In this document: positions 48,270 through 59,777 of the stretch, piece after piece
Numbering within the stretch: the first letter of the stretch is position 1
Layout of the letters: every line of letters starts with the position of its first letter
Assembly (NCBI RefSeq): GCF_017591435.1
Contig: NC_059256.1
Location: 7,946,537 to 8,010,536 of the forward strand
From: Portunus trituberculatus
Lineage: Eukaryota > Arthropoda > Malacostraca > Decapoda > Portunidae
Direction: 5' to 3'
Length of the DNA stretch: 64,000 nucleotides
Position numbers and translations under genes: made by a program
Notes under the pieces: generated by a model
Told to the model about the DNA's origin: nothing
The model's input: only the letters and a program-made list of their open reading frames with translations
The model's database searches: none

Positions 48270-49334
48270 CAGGCAACCCCCGTTTAACGAAGGTTCACAC
48301 AACGAAATTTCGCTATAATGAAGGTTTCATTTTACTACCATCTGCTCGTTTAACGAACACCAAACTCGCTTTAACGAAGTTTTATCAAGGTAATTTTTTT
48401 CCAAATTTGAAAGCCCCACTGTATCATGCAAGCTGACAGGCTTTTGAATACATCAGGAGCTGCTGGTACTAAGGCCTACCTCAGGAGAAATCCTGAGACA
48501 CCTGTCGAATAAAGATCAAGATCAAGCCTCTCGTGGACAACACAGGCTCTGCCGATACAAAGGTCTGACTCAGAAGAAATTCTGTGTCACCTGTAGCATC
48601 AATATCAAGATCACACGCACCACTCACTGCCCAGTCAAAACATAACAGCGTCACCAGCAGCTCATCTTCCTTAGTTCAACTTATCACCAAAACACCCTGC
48701 AATGTGGCCTAACGTTCCTAAGAAGACCAGGAAGTGTCTTACTCTCGAAGTGAAGCTGGGTATTATTCACAGACAAGAGAAAGGCCAGAAAACTAATAAC
48801 ATTGCTTCCCACCATGGCTTGACTCCATCTACTGTCTACTACTTTCAAGTCAAGAGACTCTATTAACAAGGCTAGTGAGACCTCATCTTCCTTGCAAGCT
48901 AAAAGAACCACCAGAACTCGTGACTCTACAATGGATAAAATGGAAAGCCTTGTGGAAATGTGGTACATAAGTTTTGTATGCAGTACCATGATGCGCACTT
49001 TGTTTACATTCCACAGGTTACCGGTTAGTGTCTTTCCCGTTTCACTCTTCCTCTCTTCACAAAGTTAAGATCAACAACATTATAAAGTTACATACATACA
49101 TACATACATTAGTGTACATTATAATGACTTAAATTAAACTACCTAAATGTTTAACTTCATAATTTTTACTTTCAGTAAACCTTTTACTGTACTATGATGC
49201 ACTCTCGCTTTGCTTACTCTCAATGGAAGTTCAAATCAGGGGTTAAACCTGTTATAATCGGTTCGCTTAATGAAGTTTCGCTTAACGAAGTGTTTTTTAG
49301 GAACATAACCCCTTCGTTAAACGGGGTTTGCCTG
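48270..49334 (+). mobile_element. Tigger-like DNA element (1065 bp)
   Basis: Terminal inverted repeats CAGGCAACCCCCGTTTAACG at 48270 and complement CGTTAAACGGGGTTTGCCTG ending 49334. TA precedes it (48268-48269) and CA follows (49335-49336). The unfilled site is known from the sister LINE (gaagta-tatgaag), which fits a TA duplication with one later T-to-C change. It contains a short transposase fragment at 48702-48866. Confidence 0.9.
48702..48866 (+). pseudogene. Tigger-type transposase N-terminal HTH fragment
   Basis: 54 codons from ATG: MWPNVPKKTRKCLTLEVKLG, then IIHRQEKGQKTNNIASHHGL and TPSTV. This is the first helix-turn-helix (CENP-B/psq-like) of pogo/Tigger transposases, which binds the element's ends. 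It stops at TAA 48864-48866. The catalytic DDE domain is absent. Confidence 0.8.
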
Positions 49335-50608
49335 CATATGAAGATGCTGGAGAGATAGCTGAAATTTTGAATGACAACTTTTGCAAAGTGTTTACAAAGG
49401 AGGAGCATTTTATGGGAGGAAGGCCTACAGAAATAAAGCAAATGCAGGACATCATGGTTACTAAGGAAGACGTAAGGAAAATTATAAGCAATCTGGATAT
49501 TAATAAATCAATGGAGCCTGATGGCATATCTGGGAGGTTGCTAAAAGAATATAAGGATCAATTGTTGAACCCCATATTTGATATTGTGGATACCTCCATA
49601 CGAACAGGATTAGTCCCGAAAGAGTGGAAAAGAGCTGACATTGTGCCTATCTATAAGAATGGTAGTAGAATGGAACCGCTAAATTATAGACCAGTATCGT
49701 TGACTAGTATATTGTGCAAGGTATGTGAAGAAGTAATTAAAGCTAAGTGGAGTGAGTATCTAGAAAGAGAAAACATTCTGAGTGAAAGGCAGTTTGGTTT
49801 CAGAAAAGGAAGATCGTGTGTATCCAATTTATTATGTTTTTATTCAAGAGTGACTGACATCCTGCAACATAGAGAGGGATGGGTGGATGCTATCTACGTG
49901 GACTTGAGAAAGGCCTTTGATAAAGTACCACACAATAGACTGATGTGAAAATTAAAGATGACAGGAGGAGTAAATGATAAACTAGCAAAATGGATGGACA
50001 ATTACTTAATGGGAAGAGAAATGAGAACAGTGGTGAGAGGAAAGAAGTCCGAGTGGAAGAAGGTAACCAGTGGAGTTCCACAAGGGTCAGTGCTGGGTCC
50101 CATCATGTTTTTGATTTATGTTAATGATATGCCAGTAGGAATTGACAGTTATATGAACATGTTTGCGGACGATACTAAAATTATGAGGAGACTAAAGAAT
50201 GTGGAAGATTGTAACAAGTTACAGGAAGATCTTGATAAAATATATGAGTGGAGTAAAGAGTGGCAGATGGAATTTAATATAGACAAGACCCATGTTATGA
50301 AAATGGGAAGAAGTAGATACAGACCAAACTGGGATTACAGACTGGATGATGAGAAAATTAAAGAGACCAATGAGGAGAAAGACTTAGGAGTAACCGTGCA
50401 AAACACTTTGTTACCGGAGAAACAAATTAATAAGATTTTTTGGAAAACATACAACATGCTTCAAAATATTGGCCTTGCATTCCACTACCTAGATGAAGGA
50501 ATGATGAAGAAGATATTATGCACCTTAATAAGACCCCAGCTAGAATATGCAGCATGTGTCTGGTCACTGCATATGAAGAAAAATGTGAAGAAGGTAGAAA
50601 GGGTATAA
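49328..50608 (+). pseudogene. LINE family A reverse transcriptase
   Basis: Two open segments (49328-49948 and 49958-50608) separated by a single TGA where families B and C have a Trp codon (RLxWKL). Motifs: PDGISGRLLKEYKDQL, WKRADIVPIYKNGSRMEPLN, FGFRKGRSCVSNLL, YVDLRKAFDKVPHNRL, SGVPQGSVLGPIMF and the catalytic FADD. Apart from the TGA and a later TAA it is well preserved. The first few codons before 49335 derive from the Tigger-like end. Confidence 0.85.
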
Positions 50609-51020
50609 AGGCTGGCAACAAGGATGGTACCAGGACACAGGGAGTTAGACTATGAGGAAAGACTGAGGAAGCTGAGGCTGACCACATTAGAAGAGAGAAG
50701 AACAAGAGGAGACATGATAACTATGTATAAATTGGTGAACAAGATTGACATACTGGATAGAGAGTTGATAAAGGTGACCACAAGTAATTATCTCCGAGGA
50801 CATGGAAAAAAGCTAATAAAGGACATCTGTCTAAATGACGTGAGAAAATACAGTTTTCCCCATCGTAGCATTGATAAGTGGAATAAAATGAGCAGTCATG
50901 TCGTTGATGCGGTGTGTGTCAATCAGATGAAAGAGAGATATGACAGGAATGGACAAGGAGACAGGACACAGAGAGCTTAACTCGGGCCCTGTAATACACA
51001 AATAGGTAAACACAAATAGG

Positions 51021-51023
51021 TAA

Positions 51024-51080
<57 letters not shown>

Positions 51081-51081
51081 T

Positions 51082-51125
<44 letters not shown>

Positions 51126-51126
51126 A
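51021..51126. repeat. (CA)n with (CATA) interruptions between two LINEs
   Basis: About 100 bp, forming the tail of the plus-strand LINE and the position next to the 3' end of the minus-strand LINE at 51127. Confidence 0.92.
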
Positions 51127-54100
51127 CGTGTATTTACCTAGTTGTAGTTTTACAGGGCCTGGGCTTTATGCTCGTGTGGTCCTGTCTCCATATCTACACT
51201 TATCCAATTTTTCTTTAAAACTATGTACACTCTTTGCTGACACCACTTCCTCACTCAAATTGTTCCAAGTCTCAACACATCTTTGCGGGAAACTAAATTT
51301 TTTAACATCTCTCAGACATCGTCCCTTCCTTAGTTTCTTACTATGCAATCTTGTGCTTCTAAAGTCCTATTCTTCTCTCAGGATCAGTTTCTCATTATCC
51401 ACTTCATCCATTCCATTAATCAATTTATAAACTTGTATCAGATCCCCTCTCTCTCTACTCTGCTCCAAGGTTGGTAGATCCATAGCCTTTAGTCTCTCCT
51501 CATATGTCATCCCTTTAAATTCTGGAACCATTCTTGTAGCCATTTTTTGTAGTCTCTCTAATTTTCTTATGTGTTTCTTTTTATGGGGAGTCCACACAAC
51601 TCCTGCATATTCCAATCTAGGTCTTATTTTAGTACTTATCAATTTTTTCATCATTTCCTTGTCCATATAGTGAAATGCTACTCCAATATTCCTTAGCAAA
51701 TTATACGTCTCTCTGAAAATTCTATCAATATGGCTTACCGGTTGATTATTTTCTTCCATTCTCACTCCCAAGTCCTTTTCCTTTTTTACTTTTTCTAGTT
51801 CTGCTCCATCTCCCATCTTATAGATTCCCACTGGTCGTCTTTCACTTTTTCCCATTTCCATGACATGGCTTTTGTCCACATTGAATTCCATCTCCCATTT
51901 TTTGCTCCATTTCCAGATCTTGTTTAAGTCTTCCTGTAGTATTTCACAATCCTCTTTTGTTTAATGACTCTGCACAGTTTCGCATCATCCATAAACAGAT
52001 TTATGTAGCTGTTCACTCTCTGGCATGTCATTTATATATACGAGAAAAAGTATTGGTGCCAATACTGACCCCTGTGGCACTCCGCTGTCTACTGTTCTCC
52101 ACTTGGACTTCATATCTTTAACTATCGTCCTTATTTCTCTCCCCCTTAAGTAATTCTTCATCCATCTCAATGTGCTTCCTTTTAAGCCACCCTTCTCCTC
52201 TAACTTCCATAGTAATCTTTCATGTGGCACTTTATCAAAAGCCTTTTTTAGATCTAAATAAATACAGTCAACCCATCCTCTCTCTCTTGTACTTTATCAA
52301 CTATTCTAGAGTAGAAACTCAATAAATTTGTTACACATGACCGACCTTTTCTAAAACCAAATTGGCTATTTGATAATATTTCGTTGTCTTCAAGAAACTC
52401 AATCCATTGCTTCTTTATTACTTTTTCACACATCTTGCATATTACACTAGTTAGTGATACCGGTCTGTAATTTAAAGGTTCTTCCTTCCGCTCTTATATA
52501 TGGGAATCACCTCAGCTCTTTTCCACTCCACTGGCACTGTTCCATTTTCAATTGAGAATTTTATGATGTTGTATATTGGACTTGCTAGTTCTTCCCTACA
52601 TTCTTTCAGTATTCTGCCTGAGACTTCATCCGGTCCCACTGCCTTTTCCTCATCTAGTTCCGTCATCAACTTTTTTATTTCAAGCTTGGTTACTTTAATC
52701 TCTTTCATATGGACAGTCTCTCTATTACCCTGTGGTCTTTCAAATTTGGATTCCTTAGTAAAGCCCTCATGAAATTTACTATTTAACAGTTCTGCCATAC
52801 TTTTTGGGTCTTCCACCATTCCGTTTTCTCCTTTTAATCTTTCTATTGTTTCTTTTTGTCTTATTTTTTCATTTATGAATCTGTAGAACAATTTTGGTTG
52901 TTCCTTACATTTTTCGACAATGTCCTTTTCATAGTTCCTTTCTTCTTCCTTTCTCACCTTAGCATATTCATTTCTTGCTGTTTTGAAGTTTTCCTAATTT
53001 TCTGGATTTCTGTTTCTTCTCCACCTTTTCCATGCTCCATCTCGTTTCTCCTTTGCCCTAGCACATCTTGCATTAAACCAATCTTTCTTTCCTTCTTCTT
53101 TAAGTCTATATTTCGGGACATATTCCCTGACCCCAGTTTTGTATATTTCCAAAAATAAGTTATATTTCTCTTGAACCGTTAATGAGTTTTCCATCTCCTC
53201 CCAGTTTACGTTTTTAAAATAGTTCTTGAGATTCTCAATATCAGCCTTTCTGTAATTTAATCGGTCTCCTTTGTATGATTCATCTCTATCTTCCTTTCCT
53301 TCTTCTATATCTATATATATCATCGTTTCCTATGAATCTTGTGTTTTCCTTTACTCTTTGGACCATCAAATTATCTATCATTAGGTTCAGGAATCTTCCC
53401 CCATACCACTTTCATAATTTTCCCAGTCTACCTTCTTAACAGTTGAAATCTCCTACCAATATCACTTTTCTCCTTTCCTTAATGATTCTTGTAAGATTCC
53501 TTATTGTGTCATCTATCATGTCTCTATATTCTTGGTTAGTCCATGAGTTTGTTTTTGGTGGCACATATGTTCCAATGATTGTTAACTCCTTTTTGTTAAT
53601 ATGCATCTTAACATACAGTATTTCTGATTTTCCTTCCCCAAACTCCACTTGATTTACCACTATCTCCTTCCTTAACATCATCATGACTCCTCCTCCTCCT
53701 TTACCCACTCTGTCTCTCCTCCATATATTATACCTTTTATCTATGTCTATTTTTATTGCCTCATTTAACTTTGTTTCCACCAGGCATACAATATCTGGTT
53801 CTTCTTTCTTAATTCTAATTTACTAGATAAAATCCCATCTATGTTTGTATACATCATTTTTAATCTCTTGTTCTTATCATTTTTAGTTAAACTTGCTTAA
53901 TTTTTTTCTCTTCTTTCTCTTTTATATACCATTTCCTTATCCTGTCTCCTATAATTCTCCAAAAAAATGCCTTCTTCTCCTCCTCTGACCTTTCATTATT
54001 TTTTTCTCTTGCTTCTGCCACCAGTTCATTGTGTCTCTTCCTTTCCTCCTTGTTTCTATTTTTCTTTATATATATATATTTTTGCAACCTTCTGTTTCTC

Positions 54101-54147
54101 TGAGTTTTGTTTTTCTATATAGTACTTCTTCTGCTGCTGCTTGTGAT

Positions 54148-54152
<5 letters not shown>
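51127..54152 (-). mobile_element. LINE family B, 5'-truncated in ORF1
   Basis: Read from 54152 down: ORF1 end (54087-53887), endonuclease (53780-53436; 53323-52994), RT fingers (52957-52472), palm (52230-51985) with SGVPQGSVLAPILF, thumb (51891-51367) and tail (51348-51166). It ends with CTACAACTAGG then TAAATAC. There are many small indels, including loss of the FADD frame near 51985. It truncates directly into (TG)n at 54154-54179. The sequence is very close to the 9705-13603 copy. Confidence 0.88.
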
Positions 54153-54179
<27 letters not shown>

Positions 54180-54182
<3 letters not shown>

Positions 54183-54310
54183 TCACCACGGTCGTCTGCT
54201 GGTCACCCAGCCAGTCTTCCCCATTACGGAGCGAGCTCAGAGCTCATAGACTGATCTTCGGTTAGGACTGAGACCACAACACACACTCCATACACCGGGA
54301 AAGCAAGGTG
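54180..54310 (-). mobile_element. tRNA-derived SINE (type 3), partial inverted copy
   Basis: Holds only the 3' part: the minus strand ends gggtgaccagcagacgaccg then TGGTGAATTACAC-(AC)n. It has lost the head and part of the body. It faces the plus-strand copy at 54395 across (CA)n. Confidence 0.8.

Positions 54311-54394
<84 letters not shown>
54311..54394. repeat. (CA)n microsatellite
   Basis: About 84 bp of CA between the two inverted SINE copies. Confidence 0.93.
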
Positions 54395-54396
<2 letters not shown>

Positions 54397-54676
54397 ACGT
54401 AGTGTAGTGGTTAGCACGCTCGACTCACAATCGAGAGGGCCGGGTTTGAGTCCCAGGAAGCGGCGAGGCAAATGGGCAAGCCTTTTAATGTGTGACCCGT
54501 GTTCCCCTAGCAGTAAATAGGTACGGGATGTAACTCGAGGGGTTGTGGCCTCGCTTTCCCAGTGTGTTATGTGTGATGTGGTCTCAGTCCTACCCGAAGA
54601 TCAGTCTACGAGCTCTAGGCTCGCTCCATAATGGGGAAGACTGGCTGGGTGACCAGCAGGTGACCGAGGTGAATTA
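54395..54676 (+). mobile_element. tRNA-derived SINE (type 3), complete copy
   Basis: Head CACGTAGTGTAGTGGTTAGC (A box), anticodon-arm-like CTCGACTCACAATCGAG, B box GCCGGGTTTGAGTCCC, and body with ctagcagtaaataggtacgg, ending gtgaattacacag. Its 5' side is (CA)n. Confidence 0.85.
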
Positions 54677-54677
54677 C

Positions 54678-54846
54678 ACAGAATAGTTAACAGTATAGCC
54701 ATGTGGACAAAATATTTGATGAGACATAAAATTTGGTAAGAAATATTGGATTGGCTTACTCTACTACATGGATAAAGATAAGATGAAGAAACTGATATCC
54801 ACTGTGATCACACCCACATTGGAGTATGCAAGGGAGGTGTGGTTCC

Positions 54847-54898
<52 letters not shown>

Positions 54899-55354
54899 TA
54901 AAAAATAAATAAATAAAAATTGTACAGAAATTCGAGACTCCAGAGGATGGCAATGAAGATAGTGCCAGAGCTAAGAGGGATAACATACCAGGAGAGACTG
55001 AAGGCTTTGGATCTACCAACACTGGAGCAGAGAAGAGAGAGGGGGATCTAATACAAGTCTACAAACTAATGAATGGAATGGATGTAGTAGATAATAAGGA
55101 GCTGTTACTGAGAGATGAAGTCACCAGCAGAAGCATGAGATGTCATAGTAAAAATGTTGAGGATGGGAAGATGACTCAAGGACGTGAAAAAATTCAGCTT
55201 TCCACAAAGAAGTATAGTGGCATGGAATAGCCTGAGTGAAGATGTAGTGTTAGCAGGGAGTGTGCACAGCTTTAAAGAAAAGTTGGACAGATGCAGATTT
55301 GGAGACGGCCATACCAGTGTAATGCCCACGCCCTGTAAAATTACAATTAGGTAA

Positions 55355-55358
<4 letters not shown>
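54678..55358 (+). mobile_element. LINE (family C-like) 3' fragment with an internal CA tract
   Basis: Encodes decayed ORF2 tail sequence (for example tactacatggataaagataa, then gagtgaagatgtagtgttag) and ends tgtaaaattacaattaggta then AATAC-(AC)n. A (CGCA)n(CA)n tract at 54849-54899 has replaced or expanded within the coding region. It follows directly on the SINE. Confidence 0.75.

Positions 55359-55433
<75 letters not shown>
55359..55433. repeat. (CA)n microsatellite
   Basis: About 75 bp: the tail of the preceding LINE and the 5' border of the next. Confidence 0.93.
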
Positions 55434-55435
<2 letters not shown>

Positions 55436-58400
55436 AGGTAAATTACAAAGTTGCAAGTCTGGAAAAGGAAATCAAAGAGTCAGGGGAGAAAACTTTGGGC
55501 CTTGCTGAAATTATAGATCAACAGATCATAGAAGAGAAGATAGCTGAGAAAGTGGTGAAGGTTATTAAGTCAAATGAGACATTGGTGAGGGAAACTGTAG
55601 ACAAAAAGAGATGTGTGGTGATATTTGGTGTGGAGGAGGATAAGACACCGAGTAAAATGGAGAGAGAAAAACATAAAAAGGTGATAAATAATATCATTAA
55701 TGTGGTGCAGGAGGAGGAAAAGACCTAGTACAAGAAATAGAGGACTTCCATAGAATTGGAAAGTTCACAAGAGAAGGTATGAGGCCAATAAGAATCAAAC
55801 TTAAGTCACAAAAGGATGTAGATGAATTGGTGGAGAAGTCATGGAGGCTAGCCCAGCAGGAAACAACAAGGAAGATTTGGTTGAGAAGAGATCTCGGTGA
55901 AAAGGAAAGAGAAATGTTAAATGAGTTGAGAAAGGAGGCTTTGAAAAAAATGAAGAGAGGACAGAAGAGGAGAAGAAAGAGTTTTTCTGGAGAATCTTGG
56001 ATATGAGACTGAGGAAGTGGTTCATAACCCAGAAAAGTACAGCAAGAAAGGACTAAAGAAACTTACATATGAGCGAAATGTAATGTATTCCAACATAAAT
56101 GGAGTGATATCGGGATTTTAGAACTCAACGATTACTTGAGGGACAAGAACCCAGATATTGTGGGTCTTACTGAAACAAAACTGAGAGAGGGAGAAGACCT
56201 GATGAAGGTTGGAGAAGGAAATATAACGTTTGGAAAAGAAATAGAGTAGGTAAGATGGGAGGAGGAGTGATGTTGCTGGTTAAAAAGATATAAAGGTGGA
56301 TCAAGTGAAAAAGGTATGGGAAAGGCAGAAGTGCTAAAGATCAGAGCAGAAACTAATGAAGGAAAAAGAGGCACTACATAGTGGTGTACGTACCACCTAA
56401 GACAAATGCATGGTCAGTACAGGAATATGAAGAAATGATAAGTGATACAGGAACATGTCTGGAAGAAATGTTGGGTGGCTGTGAACGAACTATAATGATG
56501 GGAGATTTTAATTGTAAAGAGGTGTGTTGGGAGGACTGGTCAATGGAAGGATCAGAGACAACATGGGGAAATACACTATTGACACTGGCAATGGAAAATG
56601 TGTTAACTCAGTGGGTCAAAGAAGATACTAGGTTTGGAGGAGAGGGAGCATCGTCAAGACTGGACTTGGTCTTTAGTACAGAGCCAATGGTCATTGAGGA
56701 GATGAGGGTGGAGTGCCCTTTAGCAAAGAGTGATCATGCAGTTTTGGAGTTCAAGGTGATAGACGAAGAGAAATCTAGAAGAAATGAAGAATATAAAGTG
56801 GGAAGATGGAATTATGCCAAGACAGATTTTGGAAACCTAAAGAAATTCTTTCAAGAGACAAATTGGATGAAATTCAAGAGTGCTAAGGAGCAAATGAAAA
56901 GTGGAAGGAATTTATAAAAATATACAAAGAAGGTGAGAAAAATTTGTACCAATAAGACAACATAGAGAAGTTGGAAAGCAGGACTGGTTTAACGATAGAT
57001 GTGAAAAGGCTAGAACAAGAAAAGAGGATGCATGGAAGAGGTGGAGAAGGAAAAGACGGATTAAGCAGTGGGAAAGTTACAAAAGAGCAAGAAATGAATA
57101 TGTGTTGATTAGAAGAGAAGAAAGAAAGAAACAAGAAAAGGATATAATTGATAAATGTAAAGACCAACCAAGGCTTTTTACAGACATGTGAACAACAACA
57201 TCAAAAATAGAGAAAGTATTGAAAGTTTAGAAGTAAATGGAGTATGCAGTGAAGATCCCAGGAAATGGCAGAGGCTATGAATGGATGCTTTCGGAAGGTA
57301 TTCACAAAGGAGACTGCTTTTGACAAACCACTGGTAATGGAACAGAAAGGGATTATGAAGGAGTTTCAAGTAACTGTGGAGGAGATCAAGAACATGATGG
57401 GGAGTTTAGAAGTGAGAAAAGCTGTGGGACCTGATGGGGTATCAGGATGGATTTTAAGAGAATGCAGGGAGCAATTGGCAGAAAAAGTTTGTGAAGTAAT
57501 TGATGCCTCATTAAGGGAAGGTGTAGTGCCCCAAGACTGGAAAAGAGCTAACATTGTCCCAATCTATAAATCAGGTAACAAGAGAGACCCATTGAACTAT
57601 AGACCAGTGTCACTTACAAGTGTGGTAGCTAAGATGTGTGAGAGGGTGGTGAAGACTAGATGGACAGACTTCTTGGAGAAAATGACATACTTTGTGAGTG
57701 TCAATTTGGTTTTAGGAAAGGGCGTTCATGCACGACAAACCTGATATGTTACTATTCGAGGGTGATAGATGTAATACAGGAAAGAGATGGTTGGGCTGAT
57801 GGAATATATCTGGATTTAAAAAAGGCCTTTGATAAGGTACCACACCAGAGACTGATCTGGAAACTTGAAATGGTAGGAGGAGTGCATGGCAGTTTACTAA
57901 AATGGATGGAAGACTTTTGGTAGGAAGAGAAATGAGAACAATAATTAAGGACAGACCATCAGAATGGGGATTGGTGGAGAGTGGAGTTCCACAGGGATCA
58001 GTGTTGGCACCAGTAATGTTCGCAGTCTACATAAATGACATGGTGGATGGGGTGTCCAGTTATGTGAGCCTATTTGCAGACGATGCAAAATTGTTACGAA
58101 AAGTGAGATGTGACAAAGATTGCGAACTACTCCAGGAAGACTTGGACAGAATATGGAAATGGAGCTGTACATGGCAAATGGAGTTCAACACGACAAAATG
58201 CAAGAAAATAGAGTTTGGCAAGAGTGAAAGAAGAATCAGGAGTATGTACAAGATAGGAAATGAAGACATAAAACCAGTCATGAAGAAAAAGACCTTGGGG
58301 TGACAATTACCAATGACCTATCGCCAGAGAGACATATAAACAAAATAATTGGAGAAGTATTGAACTTATTGAGGAACATAAGAGTGGCGTCAGTATATCT

Positions 58401-58930
58401 AGATGAAGAAATGATGAAGAAAATAATTACTGCAATGATAAGACCGAGGCTTGAATATGCAACAATACAGTGGGCTCGAACTTAAAGAAACACATAAGGA
58501 AACTAGAGAAAGTACAGAGGGCTGCAACAAAATGGTGCCTGACTTAAGAGATTTGACTTATGAAGACAGACTGAAAAGAATGCAACTTCCAACCCTGGAA
58601 AACAGAAGAGAAAGGGGAGACCTGATAGCAATATACAGAGTGATGATTGGCATGGAAAAAATGGATAGGGAAGATCTGTGTATGTGGAATGGAAGAATGT
58701 CGAGAGGGCATGGGAAAAACTAAAATGGCCACTTATAGGAGAGATGTGAAAAAATATAGCTTCCCTCATAGAAGGGTGGAAGCATGGAATAGTTTAGACG
58801 TGGAAGTGGTCAACGCAAGGAATATTCATGATTTTAAGAAAAAGCTGGACATTAATAGATATGGAGACGGGACAACACGAGCATAGCTCTTTTCCCGTAT
58901 GTTACAATTAGGTAAATACAATTAGGTAAA
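55434..58930 (+). mobile_element. LINE family C, 5'-truncated, frame-broken
   Basis: ORF1 C-terminal part (55495-56006; RCVVIFGVEEDKTPS and MRPIRIKLKSQKDVDELVEK), endonuclease (56080-56917; DKNPDIVGLTETKL, MMGDFNCKEVCWEDW, SRLDLVF), RT (57265-58303; VGPDGVSGWILRECREQL, YLDLKKAFDKVPHQRLIWKL, SGVPQGSVLAPVMF, FADDAKLL) and tail to GDGTTRA at 58886. The 3' end has acaattaggtaaatac twice, then (AC)n at 58931-58952. It is an old copy, with at least eight frame breaks. Confidence 0.88.
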
Positions 58931-58931
58931 T

Positions 58932-58952
<21 letters not shown>

Positions 58953-58962
<10 letters not shown>

Positions 58963-59305
58963 GAAAGAAAGACACACTGCTATAGATCTACTAACCCTGG
59001 AACAGAGAAGCGAGATAGGGGATCTGATACAAGTTTATAAATTGATCAACAGAATGGATCAAGTGGATAATGAGAAGTTGATCCTGAGAGAAGAATATGA
59101 CATTCGAAGCACAAGATCGCATAGTAAAAAACTGAGGAAGGGAAGATGTCTGAGAGATGTTAAAAAATATAGTTTCCTGCAAAGATGTGTTGAGACGTGG
59201 AACAGTGTGCATAGCTTTAAAGAAAAATTGGATAAGTGTAGATATGGAGACGGGGCCACACGAGCGTAAAGCCCAGGCCCTGTAAAACTACAACTAGGTA
59301 AATAC
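58953..59305 (+). mobile_element. LINE family B 3' fragment abutting SERCA exon C
   Basis: A 5'-truncated copy with the ORF2 tail (RMDQVDNEKLILREEYDIRS, then LRKGRCLRDVKKYSF) and the 3' end gtaaaactacaactaggtaa followed by ATAC-(AC)n to 59325. A (GAAA)n tract lies at its start. Its (AC)n tail, read on the SERCA strand as (GT)n, begins at the first intron base after exon C. Confidence 0.85.
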
Positions 59306-59325
59306 ACACACACACACACACACAC

Positions 59326-59777
59326 CTCAAACTCCAGCAGGCTGCAGTCGTTGCCCTCCACCTTGTCCATGATGAACATGCGGGACACGGACATCATGTT
59401 GGTGGTGAGGGTGCCGGTCTTGTCGGAACAGATGACAGAGGTGCAGCCCAGGGTCTCCACGGAGGGCAGGGACCGCACGATGGCATTCTTCTTGGCCATG
59501 CGCCGCGTGCCCAGGGCCAGGCAGGTGGTGATGACGGCCGGTAGACCTTCAGGGATGGCAGCCACAGCCAGGGCCACCGCAATCTTGAAGTAATAGATGG
59601 CGCCCTTCATCCAGGAGCCGCCGTGGGCCGGGTCGTTGAAGTGGCCAATGTTGATGGCCCACACAGCCACACAGATGATGGAGATCACCTTGGACAGCTG
59701 CTCGCCAAACTCGTCCAGCTTCTGCTGCAGCGGTGTCTTGATCTCCTCGGTCTCGGCCATCTCTGTGCGGATCCTGC
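59326..59777 (-). CDS. SERCA: SERCA exon C: TM3-TM4 and phosphorylation site
   Basis: 452 bp with acceptor TTGCAG before 59777 and a donor that is the first GT of a (GT)n tract. It starts RIRTEMAETEEIKTPLQQ. TM3 (QLSKVISIICVAVWAINIGH), TM4 with PEGLPAVITT (Glu309 equivalent, Ca2+ site II), and the phosphorylated Asp in ICSDKTGTLTT follow, ending GNDCSLLEFE. One position is unusual: TTNMMSV where most SERCAs have TTNQMSV. A truncated copy of its end lies at 47393-47442. Confidence 0.96.

Larger units (their letters stand above)
47462..51020 (+). mobile_element. LINE family A copy in SERCA intron C-D, split by a Tigger-like element
   Basis: 5'-truncated inside the endonuclease and bordered by (CA)n. 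The endonuclease (GDFNCKE, RLDLVF) and linker occupy 47481-48269. A 1065-bp TA-flanked element follows, then RT at 49335-50608 with SGVPQGSVLGPIMF and FADDTKIM, and the C-terminal tail to DRTQRA at 50980. The 3' end carries acaaataggtaaa twice, then (AC)n. In-frame stops: TGA 49946-49948 (shared with the 4284-7372 copy) and TAA near 50606. It lies antisense to SERCA. Confidence 0.9.

Noticed and set aside
55105..55456. Cys-Val or Thr-His repeat frames at (TG)n/(CA)n tracts throughout the window
   Set aside because: These are products of dinucleotide repeats that happen to stay open and are not proteins.
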